The notes below the pieces were generated by a model. It was not told the origin of the DNA. It saw only the letters and a program-made list of their open reading frames with translations, and made no database searches. Source: an uncultured Planctomycetaceae bacterium (GTDB lineage Bacteria; Planctomycetota; Planctomycetia; Planctomycetales; Planctomycetaceae). From it: DNA of 34,538 nt. Every line of letters begins with the position of its first letter. Within the stretch, counting starts at the first letter, position 1. This document shows positions 9,201 to 17,506 of the stretch, piece after piece. Location of the stretch: contig CAIXQV010000386.1 of assembly GCA_903921605.1 (NCBI GenBank), positions 1-34,538 on the forward strand. The letters are read 5' to 3'. The position numbers and the translations under genes were made by a program.

Positions 9201-12200
9201 AGGAATTTACGCGAGGAAATACCTCGCCAACGGTTCCGCAAATGGAGCCGCGTTCCAGGTCAATCAATACACGACCGGGAATCAGAATCAGTCGTCGTTG
9301 ACGATGATCGATCCGGGCAACTTTGTTGTGGTCTGGTCGGGAGTATCCGCCACAGACACGTCCGGGATCTCCAGTCGCCAATACGGAACGGGTGTTGCGA
9401 AGATCCTGCAAGCGCAGAACGATTATGTCACAACGGCCACGAACACGAGTATCAGCATTGATCCACTTGGTAACGACTCACGCTCTGCTGAGGGAGTTGC
9501 CATTCTTCTGGATGTTTCTGATCCGCTGAACGGGACAGCCGCGGTAGCGACGGACGGAACAATCTCCTATACCCCGAACACAGCTTATGCCGGCGATGAC
9601 TCGCTCTCGTATCTGCTCTCAGATGGCGAAGACGGGACATCTCACTACTGGAGCCTTGGAGGCAACGCGGTTGATTCTGTCGGCAGTGCTGACGGCATCC
9701 TGAACGGCACAACGACTGTCGCCGGCAGCTTTGGAACGGCTTTACAATTCAATAAGTCGTCTGACTACGTTCGCATTCCGGACTTCACGTACACACCGTC
9801 GTTTACAGTCTCGTTCGATTTCAAGATCGACAACAATACCGGCTCAGTGTATCAATATCTTTATAGCCACGGACCATGGAACGCGTCAAACTCACTGCAG
9901 GTTTTGGTGGGAGAAACGGGAACAGGTTCGGATGCGAACGTGCTCAGAACCTATTTTGGCGACACGAATGACGCCTATAGTACGAGTGCACTCAACACGA
10001 ATATCGCTTCACTGATCGGCGACGGCCAGTGGCACACTTATACTCTGGTTGTTGACAAGGCCACGGGAACTCAGGTCTATATTGACGGCGTCCAGCGTGT
10101 CTCTGCAGCAACTCGAGGCGGCGATGCGTTTAATCCTTCAGGGGATCTCTATCTTGGAGTCCGATCGGACCTGAACTCGGCGCGATACTTCGGAGGACAA
10201 CTGGACTCGGTCAGAATTATCGATCGAGCATTGACCGTGTCTGAAGTCGGGGCATTGAATACGGGGAACTCGCCTTCGGCCGGTTCGACACAGTCGACAG
10301 CAACGGTTTATGTAACAGTCCAGAATGCTTCGCCGGTCGTTTCCATCAATGGTCCCTATCAATCGAGCGTCGGACTGCCAGTCACATTCAGCGGCTCAGG
10401 AACAAGCGATCTCAATAACGACACGCTAACCTACGAATGGGACCTCAATTACGATGGCGTCACGTTCAGCTCTGACGCGACCGGAATTACGATCTCAAAA
10501 ACATGGGCCGAACTTCAGGCCGGTGGAACACAGGTTGGCACCAACAGTCTTGCACTGAAAGTGACGGATTCACGTGGTGGTGAGACCATGGCCATCACGA
10601 CGCTGCAAATATCCGCGAATGCGGCTCCGACTGCACTTTCTCTGAGCAACTACATAATTCCGGGAGCACAGGCTGGCACTGTCGTGGGGACCTTAACAAC
10701 GACGGACTCCACCACTGGAGATATTCATACCTATACAGGCACCGACAATCGTTTTGAGGTCGTTTCAGGCCAGTTGAAACTGAAGGCGGGGCAGTCGGTA
10801 AACAGAGACACCGAGACGTCGGTTTCGATGAGCATTACTGCGAGGGATCTCGCCGGCAATGAGCTGACGCGAGCCTTGGTATTGACCGTAGGAAATGGGC
10901 CGATCGTCGCTCGAAACAACGCCGGTTCAACAACTGAAAATACGATTCTGACCGTTGCAGCCCCGGGAGTACTCTCGAACGATGATGTCCCTGCAGGTGC
11001 AATCACCTCGGGGGCTGTGCTGGACTTTAATGCGGCTCAGGACACCAACGGCGACACAATCTGGCAGAACTCGACAGCCAACACCGGTTTCGGGCTGAAT
11101 CTTGGCACGGGAGTGACTCGTAGCGCAGTTACACCGAGCCATCATTATGGCATTCTGTCGTCCTTTGACTTCAACGGATCAGCAACTTCCGGGGCCTATA
11201 GTAGTGCGCCGGTGGCGTCACTTCCTGGCAATCCCACAGATGGTGCCGGAACATTCGAACTCTGGTTCCGTCCGGATGAATTCACGAAGAAGTATATTCT
11301 GATCGATTCCGGAACTGCACTGCCTGGCAGTGGTTTGTCACTGCGACTCAATGGGACACAGCTTGAGTATTCTGTCTATTCCGGGGCAGCATTAGTCGTC
11401 GTGACTTCGGACATCAGTGCTCAGTTAGCCACCGGAGATTTCGTGCAGTTTGCGGGGACAGTGCGTCTCAACGCCGGAGCAGCCTCGATCGAAATGTTTG
11501 TCAACGGCGTTTCTGTCGGCACCGATTCGGACTCTGGCTTCACGTCATGGTCTGACATCACAGAGAACTTTGCACTTGGCAATATTGATGGATCGGCCAC
11601 TGTTTTCTCCGTTGCTGGAGCGGATCCGTTCGCCGGTGAAATGGCACTCTTCCGGTTCTACGATACGGCGTTGTCGGGCACTCAGGCTCTGAACAACTTT
11701 AATGCTGTCGCGGGAACTCAGGCTGGGATCACCGTCACATCAACAGACACGACGACGGATTCAACTCGGGGAACTGCAGCTGTGGGAGCGAACGGTTCTG
11801 TTTCATACAACCCCAATGGACAATTTGAATCTCTCGCGGCAGGGGCAACCACAACAGATTCGTTTCGTTACACCGTGTTCGATGGCAACGGAAACTCAGA
11901 CACGGCTCGAGTCACCGTGACGATTACCGGTGTGAACGATGCACCGGTATTGACCGCAGTATCCCCAACGCTGGGCACCATCATTGCCAACGAAAATTCG
12001 GCGGCCACCACGGTGAGCAGTCTGTTGGGGACTTCCGTGACAGATGTTGATACAGGTGCGCTGAGAGGAATCTCCGTCACAGCCGCGACCGGGACTGGCA
12101 TCTGGCAATACTCAACCAACGGCACGACCTGGGTGAATTTCGGTTCTGTTTCTGCCAACAGTTCGTTGCTGCTGCGATCCACGGATCAAATTCGCTTTGC

Positions 12201-15200
12201 GGGAAGTGGAACAGCCGCCGGCACAGCGACGATGAGTTACGTCGCGTGGGATCAGTCAACCGGAACGGCCGGGGCCAAGGTTGATCTGGGAGTCACAGGT
12301 CGAGGCGGCACAACGGCCTGGAGCACGAATTCTGATACTGCCACGTTGAGCCTGAATCGAGTGAATCTCGCTCCGACAGCGACATCTGATAGCTATACGC
12401 TGCTTGAGGATACGACACTCTCAACCGGAGTTCCCGGCTGGTTCAACAACCAATGGACGACGCGTCAGAGACTGACGTTCAACAATGGGGCGGGCACAGC
12501 GCTGACCAATCAGGCAGTCCTTGTGACACTGGATGCCACGAGAATTGATTACTCGAAGACGTTGAACAACGGCCGGGATCTTCGATTCGTCGACGGCGAT
12601 GGAACGTTACTGGATTATGAAATCGAGTCATGGGACGAATCAGGCACTTCGCGAGTCTGGGTACGAGTTCCTCAGATCGATGCGGCATCCAATACGGACT
12701 TCGTCTGGATGTACTATGGAAATTCCGGAGCCGCGAATGTTCAGAATTCCGGAGCCGTCTGGACCAACCAGGAAGCCGTTCTGCACATGAACGGCACGCC
12801 CGTTGATTCCTCGTCTAATGCACTGACTGTCACAACCTCGGGAGCGACAGCGATCAGCGGCGGCATCAGTGCCTCGGCCAGAGATTTTGACGGAGTGGAT
12901 GACAACATCAAGCTGGGATCGTCGACAGATCTGAACAACATCTTTGCCAGTGGTGGAACAATCTCGGCGTGGATCAATCCGGATGGCTGGGGAGAAGGCG
13001 GATACGGTCGAATTGCCGACAAAGCAGCCACGCATCTGGCAAACGCGGGAGGAGAAGCGGGCTGGGGTCTGCAGGTCACTTCCGCCGGAGCGGTTTTGTT
13101 CGATCATGGATTCGGGACAACTCAGGGAGAATGGAAAACCAATAATGGAGTCATCGCATTGAGCGGTGGCTGGTACCAAATCACTGTGGTTTACAACGCG
13201 GGGACACCGACGACCGATCCGAAGATTTTCATCAATGGTGTTCAGTTTGCGGTCAGCGAAATCTACACGCCATCGGGCTCGATGCTGAATGATTCGTCCC
13301 TGCAACTCACGATTGGCAACCATGCGTCCGCAACGACTCGGACATTTGATGGAGCCATTGATGAATTCCGAGCTTCGCGAACGTCAGTGACGGCCGCGCA
13401 GGTGCTGGCTGACTATCAATCCATGATGGGCACATTCATGACGATCGGCTCGGCAGAAGCTGGCCCCACCGGAGTTCTGAGAAACGACAGTGATCCGGAT
13501 GGAGATACACTCTCCGTTGCTTCCTGGACGAATCCGACTCGCAGTCAAGCTTTCACGATGAACAGCGATGGCACGTTCTCCTATACACCGCAGGCAAATT
13601 TTCACGGGACCGATACGTTTGCTTATCGTCTCACGGACGGCACCAACGTCCAGGCACCAGTGACGGTGACTTTGACCGTGCAATCTGTTAACAATGCACC
13701 AACGGCCGTGAGTGTTTCCAGTAGTTCTTTCGCGGGATACACGAATGCCGCGGTCGTCGGAAATATCACCGTCACTGATCCCGATGCGGGAGATACTCAC
13801 ACGATCACGGTCAGCGATACCCGCTTCGAAATCGTTTCCGGACAATTGAAACTTAAGTCAGGCGTGCAGATCAATCCGATTTCCGAACCGACCGTTACCA
13901 TGGATCTCGTGGCGACTGACTCCAGCGGAGCCGGCAGACTTGTCACAACAACTCTGACTACGATCGATATCAATACTTCGCCAGCACTTTCTATCACCAC
14001 AATCACGTCATCTGTGACCGAAAACACACCCGTCGGAACAGCAGTTCACCTTGCTTCAATTTCGATCAGTGATGACGGTATTGGCACAAACAACCTGAGT
14101 TTGAGTGGTGTAAATGCTGGTCTCTTTGAGTTGATCGGGCAGGAACTCTACCTGAGAGCGGGAGCGATCTTTGATCATGAAACGACCGCAACAGTCGGCG
14201 TGACGATTGAAGTCGATGACCCGGCGTATGCAGGATCTCCAGATGACGCAAAAGTGTTTTCGCTTGCAATCACGGATGTGAATGAAGCACCTTCGATCGC
14301 CATAACTCCGCTAATGGCCTCGATTGCGGAGAACGCGAACTCCAGCACGTTTGTTCGCGTGGCGGATCTCACAATCATTGACGATGCGATCGGTAGCAAT
14401 CCGCTGACGCTGGTGGGGGCCGATGCGTCCAGGTTTTCTATCGTTGGAGATGGTCTCTACATCAACACTTCGACACTGCTGGACTTCGAAAGTCAGACGT
14501 TTCTGACGGTGGATCTTCAGATTGATGACACCGACGTCGGGGGAAGCCCGGATGGGACTGTCACTTTCTCGGTGACCGTGACCAACGTCAACGAAGCTCC
14601 CATTGCGGTCATGGACGGCCCTTATGTCATTGCGGAAGGGCAGGATCTGACGATCAACGCGAACGGATCCAGTGACCCCGACGGTGACGTTTTGACCTAC
14701 GAGTGGGATCTCGATGGTGACAGTGTCTTCGACGATGCAATCGGAATTAATCCCACGCGAACATGGGCTCAATTGATCACGGATGCCCCGGGTGTCAACG
14801 ATGATGGAATTCGCAACGTCCGGCTGAGAGTGACAGATGCTGAAGGACTGTCAACGATTGTGACAACGACACTGACCGTCACTAACACGCCGCCGATTGT
14901 CACAGTGACCGGAGATGCGACCGTCAATAGCGGGACGACTTACACTCTGAATTTGTCGTCAACAGATCCGGGGCAGGACACGATCACGTCATGGACCATT
15001 AACTGGGGCGACGGTACTCCTTCAGAAACGGTCGCGGGAAATTTCAGCTCAGTGTCGCACGTCTACGCGACTCCTGGCGGAACACGATCCATCACTGTGT
15101 CCGGAACTGATGAAGACGGGACTCACCCGATGACCGGCGGGCCGTTCGTGGTTGCGGTCAACAACTCCGCGCCGAATAACCTGGCTCTGTCGGACCTGCG

Positions 15201-17415
15201 TGTGACGGAAGGACTCTCAGGAGCTTCCGTTGCCTGGTTAACATTTACGGACGTCGATTTCGGTGATCGACATACCGCCACTGTCGACGATACTCGCTTT
15301 GAAGTTGTCAATGGCGAGTTGCGGCTCCGCAGCGGACAATCGTTGAACTACGCCTCCGAGAATACCGTTCCGATTAACATCACGGTCACAGACCTGAATG
15401 GTGCCAGCAGTACGGCTGGGTTTGTGCTGACTGTGAATCGCGTGGCTCAGGGAGCGGCAGATTCCTACGCGGTCGACGGAACTCAGCAGTTATCCGTTTC
15501 CAGTCCGTCGTCCGGAGTTCTGAACAATGATTCGGATCCGGAGAATGATTCTTTGACAGCCATGATCCAGTCCGGCCCTGCCAATGCCGCCGCTTTCGGG
15601 ATGAACGCGAATGGCACGTTCTGGTATCGGGCGAGGGCGGGATTCTCGGGAGTCGACACATTCACGTACTTCGTCAATGATGGAGAATCGAACAGCGCAC
15701 CGGTGACCGTGACGCTGACCGTTAACCAACCAGCCACGCTGGACTTTGTGCGAACCAGAGTGTCGATCGCCGAGAACACGGTGCTCAACAGTCGATTGCG
15801 AATCGGGCAGTTCGTAGTGACCGACGATGGCATTGGCACTAACAGCATTTCACTTGCTGGAGTTGATGCGACATTCTTTGAACTGGATGGAGCCAATGTG
15901 CTGTATCTCAAGGCCGGTGTCAGCCTTGATTACGAGACTCGTCGGAGTTTTCTGGTGACAGGGCAGGTCAATGATTCCACCATTGCCGGTGATCCGGACA
16001 ATGTTCGAAACGTGGCTTTTGGCATTACCAATGTGAATGAAGGTCCGATTACGTCCGGAATCCTGAACACTTCCACCAATGAAGACGCCGGTCTTCAGTT
16101 AATCACCACAGCAGCCAGTTTCCACGATCCGGATCTGGAATCTCTGACCTATACCGTGACGACCGTAAGCCAGACGACAGGACTATTGGACTCCGTCAGT
16201 ATCAATGCCAACACCGGAGTCCTTTCAGTGCAGGCAAAAACGAATGCTTTCGGAACCGCTGTGCTCAGGGTGACGGCTACAGATGCTGCTGGTGCAACCG
16301 TCTCTTCGCAGTTCACACACAGCGTCATCGCGGTCAATGATGCTCCCGTCTTGCTGAATTACAGCGGCGAAACGTTTTCCGGTCAGCCCCTGACAGCAAC
16401 GACTCCGGGTCTTCTGTTGGGAGCGACCGATGTGGACGACTCTTCCATTTCGGTAGTTCTGATCCAGGGGCCGTCTCAAGGTACGGTCACGATAAGGCCT
16501 GATGGAAGCTTCACGTACACGCCCGCAACAGGCTACTTCGGCTCAGACAGCTTTCGGTTTGCAGGCTCTGATGGTCAGACTACCGGAGCAACAATGACAG
16601 CGAGCCTCTTTGTGCAGGCACCTCTTGTGGGAGGTAGTACTTCCGGCGGGTCGTCTTCCGGCAATAGTTCAGGCACAACGACCACCTCATCCGGGACGGC
16701 GACCACCAATTCGACCTCGGGCACTTCTTCGACCACATCGACGGCTTCAAGTTCCAGCGGGACCAGCAATACAACGGGGGCACCTGCAGGAAATGCAATC
16801 GCAGCTTACAGCACTTCCGAAGAGGACAATGAACTGTTGGCCATCGGAGTTTCTGCCGCTGCTAAATCAGACGACGAACATATGGCAGGATTTGTTCCGC
16901 AGCTGCAAATTCAAGAAGGTGACGCCGGCAGAACGCTTGCAACCTCTGCACCCGTCAGCCAGACGGCGACCGACAGGGATGCTGGACGACGATATTCTTT
17001 CGGTGAAGCGTACCCTGGTGCATCAGGATCCATGTCGCAACGTTGGGATGTTCATACGGCTCTAACACCGCTGGAACTCCAGCGTCAGGAGTTCTACCGG
17101 GAGCTTGCGGCTCGTACGGAAGAACAGATTGACTCGTTCGAAAAGAAGCTCAGTCGCAACGTCAGCATGGATGGGCGAGTTGTCGGTTCTGTGGGTGTTG
17201 TGACAACGGGCTTCTCGGTCGGCTATTTGATCTGGGCAGTTCGAGGCGGCATGTTGCTGTCGGGCGTACTTTCTCAAATCCCCGCCTGGACCATGCTTGA
17301 CCCTCTCATGGTGATTGATGGTGAAGGGAAGGACGACGACAAGGAATCTCTGCAAACGATTATGGATCGCGAACAAGCTCGTTTGAACAAGGCATCACCG
17401 CCACAAAAAACCTGA
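6214..17415 (+). CDS. giant LEPR-XLL/DUF4347 cadherin-like multidomain surface protein
   Basis: A 3733-residue putative adhesin. Order of domains: a basic N-terminus with a variant LEPR-XLL motif, LEERILMSASPM (44-55); DUF4347 (134-300); a CSLREA-like segment, GRISLREAILAAN (about 333), opening a beta-helix (to about 680); seven propeller-type repeats (about 697-1066); cadherin-like, PKD and LamG-type domains with a DUF2341 domain near 2075-2188 (1068-2493); tandem cadherin-like, PKD and Ig-like domains (2495-3470); a Ser/Thr/Gly linker (3470-3530); and a C-terminal part with a hydrophobic segment (about 3656-3690) followed by AWTMLDPLMVI. Acidic motifs such as DPDGD suggest calcium binding. 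There is no ordinary signal peptide. The start is fixed by an upstream in-frame stop. Such proteins are thought to act at the cell surface. Export by the divergent TolC/SecA/Hsp70 genes is inference. Confidence 0.95.
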   Translation: MVFRRRKLTDRVQTVVDEVLHMLQRETQSGFQQHRPSAVQAARLEERILMSASPMAVVAEGAVQAVDASVAVMETRVDSSTGSDVVFDGIVDENIASEGINEEGYSAISSDAGNLLDPNSEAGALDSNEASGPELIVIDYRVQDADTLLEGLLRDGRDVRLLRLDADFEGLSQITNKVEQIGNVSAIHLLTHGRDGEILLGSTHLNATTLSQHAPELLAWQHTFTANADLLIYGCEVAESVEGQDFLDSLSALTGADLAASSDATGGSIRAADWILEYNIGEIDQPGIFSATVMDRWQHSLAVGGTVTVTTTNDVVDGTVTSIAALIANKGADGRISLREAILAANANSDVDEILLTAGEYRIQITGKDDSGLKGDFDIAEGVTIRGAGSSTTIINGGSIDRVFDLRGNASATVIGVTITGGNTTEDGGGLRVTKNAVLTLSQAVVSGNSTTRKAGGLFNDGTATLTDVSIVGNHSGSDGGGIDNSGALDLTNVTIAGNTANRGGGLHHAGAGSTLEMTSVTVSGNTATTQGGGIYAGRDASLLNVTIANNEATATGAGIFVHSSVGSFTVRNTLLSGNKLANGTSVNVSGSVTSLGNNLDSDGTAALNQSSDLSGVNPLLQPLANNGGFTQTHALASNSVALDAGSSAAAPALDQRGFARDLTADIGAYEFDRVFLTTSQFSVNSTTSADQVTSAETRGSQNAIARDHAGNYVVVWSSNAQDGSGWGVYGRRFDASGQPLSGEFLINSVTSDNQQWAGVAADRNGNFVVTWTSTNQDGTAQGVYARRYSAAGVALSGEFLVNTTATGVQKNSTISMNSAGQFVIAWQGEGPGDSSGVFFRRYAANGSAIDTTDKRANASSTGTQINPGVAIDGIGNIVVLWQDTAKLYFQRILTSESDINGTSGTWSTSRVQIDSTLSTSDAPALAMDAAGNFTVAYREQTILPGIWVRGFNANGTQKYSWFQAASGSATSPSMAMAADGQFILSWQNTGDGDGTGIYARKYLANGSANGAAFQVNQYTTGNQNQSSLTMIDPGNFVVVWSGVSATDTSGISSRQYGTGVAKILQAQNDYVTTATNTSISIDPLGNDSRSAEGVAILLDVSDPLNGTAAVATDGTISYTPNTAYAGDDSLSYLLSDGEDGTSHYWSLGGNAVDSVGSADGILNGTTTVAGSFGTALQFNKSSDYVRIPDFTYTPSFTVSFDFKIDNNTGSVYQYLYSHGPWNASNSLQVLVGETGTGSDANVLRTYFGDTNDAYSTSALNTNIASLIGDGQWHTYTLVVDKATGTQVYIDGVQRVSAATRGGDAFNPSGDLYLGVRSDLNSARYFGGQLDSVRIIDRALTVSEVGALNTGNSPSAGSTQSTATVYVTVQNASPVVSINGPYQSSVGLPVTFSGSGTSDLNNDTLTYEWDLNYDGVTFSSDATGITISKTWAELQAGGTQVGTNSLALKVTDSRGGETMAITTLQISANAAPTALSLSNYIIPGAQAGTVVGTLTTTDSTTGDIHTYTGTDNRFEVVSGQLKLKAGQSVNRDTETSVSMSITARDLAGNELTRALVLTVGNGPIVARNNAGSTTENTILTVAAPGVLSNDDVPAGAITSGAVLDFNAAQDTNGDTIWQNSTANTGFGLNLGTGVTRSAVTPSHHYGILSSFDFNGSATSGAYSSAPVASLPGNPTDGAGTFELWFRPDEFTKKYILIDSGTALPGSGLSLRLNGTQLEYSVYSGAALVVVTSDISAQLATGDFVQFAGTVRLNAGAASIEMFVNGVSVGTDSDSGFTSWSDITENFALGNIDGSATVFSVAGADPFAGEMALFRFYDTALSGTQALNNFNAVAGTQAGITVTSTDTTTDSTRGTAAVGANGSVSYNPNGQFESLAAGATTTDSFRYTVFDGNGNSDTARVTVTITGVNDAPVLTAVSPTLGTIIANENSAATTVSSLLGTSVTDVDTGALRGISVTAATGTGIWQYSTNGTTWVNFGSVSANSSLLLRSTDQIRFAGSGTAAGTATMSYVAWDQSTGTAGAKVDLGVTGRGGTTAWSTNSDTATLSLNRVNLAPTATSDSYTLLEDTTLSTGVPGWFNNQWTTRQRLTFNNGAGTALTNQAVLVTLDATRIDYSKTLNNGRDLRFVDGDGTLLDYEIESWDESGTSRVWVRVPQIDAASNTDFVWMYYGNSGAANVQNSGAVWTNQEAVLHMNGTPVDSSSNALTVTTSGATAISGGISASARDFDGVDDNIKLGSSTDLNNIFASGGTISAWINPDGWGEGGYGRIADKAATHLANAGGEAGWGLQVTSAGAVLFDHGFGTTQGEWKTNNGVIALSGGWYQITVVYNAGTPTTDPKIFINGVQFAVSEIYTPSGSMLNDSSLQLTIGNHASATTRTFDGAIDEFRASRTSVTAAQVLADYQSMMGTFMTIGSAEAGPTGVLRNDSDPDGDTLSVASWTNPTRSQAFTMNSDGTFSYTPQANFHGTDTFAYRLTDGTNVQAPVTVTLTVQSVNNAPTAVSVSSSSFAGYTNAAVVGNITVTDPDAGDTHTITVSDTRFEIVSGQLKLKSGVQINPISEPTVTMDLVATDSSGAGRLVTTTLTTIDINTSPALSITTITSSVTENTPVGTAVHLASISISDDGIGTNNLSLSGVNAGLFELIGQELYLRAGAIFDHETTATVGVTIEVDDPAYAGSPDDAKVFSLAITDVNEAPSIAITPLMASIAENANSSTFVRVADLTIIDDAIGSNPLTLVGADASRFSIVGDGLYINTSTLLDFESQTFLTVDLQIDDTDVGGSPDGTVTFSVTVTNVNEAPIAVMDGPYVIAEGQDLTINANGSSDPDGDVLTYEWDLDGDSVFDDAIGINPTRTWAQLITDAPGVNDDGIRNVRLRVTDAEGLSTIVTTTLTVTNTPPIVTVTGDATVNSGTTYTLNLSSTDPGQDTITSWTINWGDGTPSETVAGNFSSVSHVYATPGGTRSITVSGTDEDGTHPMTGGPFVVAVNNSAPNNLALSDLRVTEGLSGASVAWLTFTDVDFGDRHTATVDDTRFEVVNGELRLRSGQSLNYASENTVPINITVTDLNGASSTAGFVLTVNRVAQGAADSYAVDGTQQLSVSSPSSGVLNNDSDPENDSLTAMIQSGPANAAAFGMNANGTFWYRARAGFSGVDTFTYFVNDGESNSAPVTVTLTVNQPATLDFVRTRVSIAENTVLNSRLRIGQFVVTDDGIGTNSISLAGVDATFFELDGANVLYLKAGVSLDYETRRSFLVTGQVNDSTIAGDPDNVRNVAFGITNVNEGPITSGILNTSTNEDAGLQLITTAASFHDPDLESLTYTVTTVSQTTGLLDSVSINANTGVLSVQAKTNAFGTAVLRVTATDAAGATVSSQFTHSVIAVNDAPVLLNYSGETFSGQPLTATTPGLLLGATDVDDSSISVVLIQGPSQGTVTIRPDGSFTYTPATGYFGSDSFRFAGSDGQTTGATMTASLFVQAPLVGGSTSGGSSSGNSSGTTTTSSGTATTNSTSGTSSTTSTASSSSGTSNTTGAPAGNAIAAYSTSEEDNELLAIGVSAAAKSDDEHMAGFVPQLQIQEGDAGRTLATSAPVSQTATDRDAGRRYSFGEAYPGASGSMSQRWDVHTALTPLELQRQEFYRELAARTEEQIDSFEKKLSRNVSMDGRVVGSVGVVTTGFSVGYLIWAVRGGMLLSGVLSQIPAWTMLDPLMVIDGEGKDDDKESLQTIMDREQARLNKASPPQKT
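8302..9410 (+). repeat. seven tandem propeller-type repeats inside the giant gene
   Basis: Seven repeats of about 50-57 residues share the core G-N/Q-F/Y-V-V-x-W, then a polar turn, then a strand ending in R-Y/F and a GEFLVN-like segment. Examples of cores are GNYVVVWSS, GNFVVTWTS, GQFVIAWQG, GNIVVLWQD, GNFTVAYRE, GQFILSWQN and GNFVVVWSG. Seven copies fit one closed seven-bladed beta-propeller, which is inference. The copies are diverged, so this is not a recent DNA-level duplication. Confidence 0.75.
16621..16800 (+). repeat. Ser/Thr/Gly low-complexity linker in the giant gene
   Basis: About 60 codons made almost only of Ser, Thr, Gly, Ala and Asn link the adhesin domains to the C-terminal membrane segment. 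This looks like a flexible stalk or spacer, possibly O-glycosylated. At DNA level it is a diverged run of short AGC/ACG/GGC-type codons rather than an exact tandem repeat. Confidence 0.7.
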
Positions 17416-17506
17416 GATCTCCAACCAAGTTGCGCTGTGATGAATTGTCCTGGCTGATGATGGCTCCTGAGAACGACATTACTTTCTGGTACCAGAAGTT
17501 CTGAAT

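Noticed and set aside
8302..9410. Tandem DNA repeat or CRISPR-like array in the giant gene
   Set aside because: The repeat is at protein level only; the DNA copies are diverged, lie in frame and have no constant repeat/spacer pattern.
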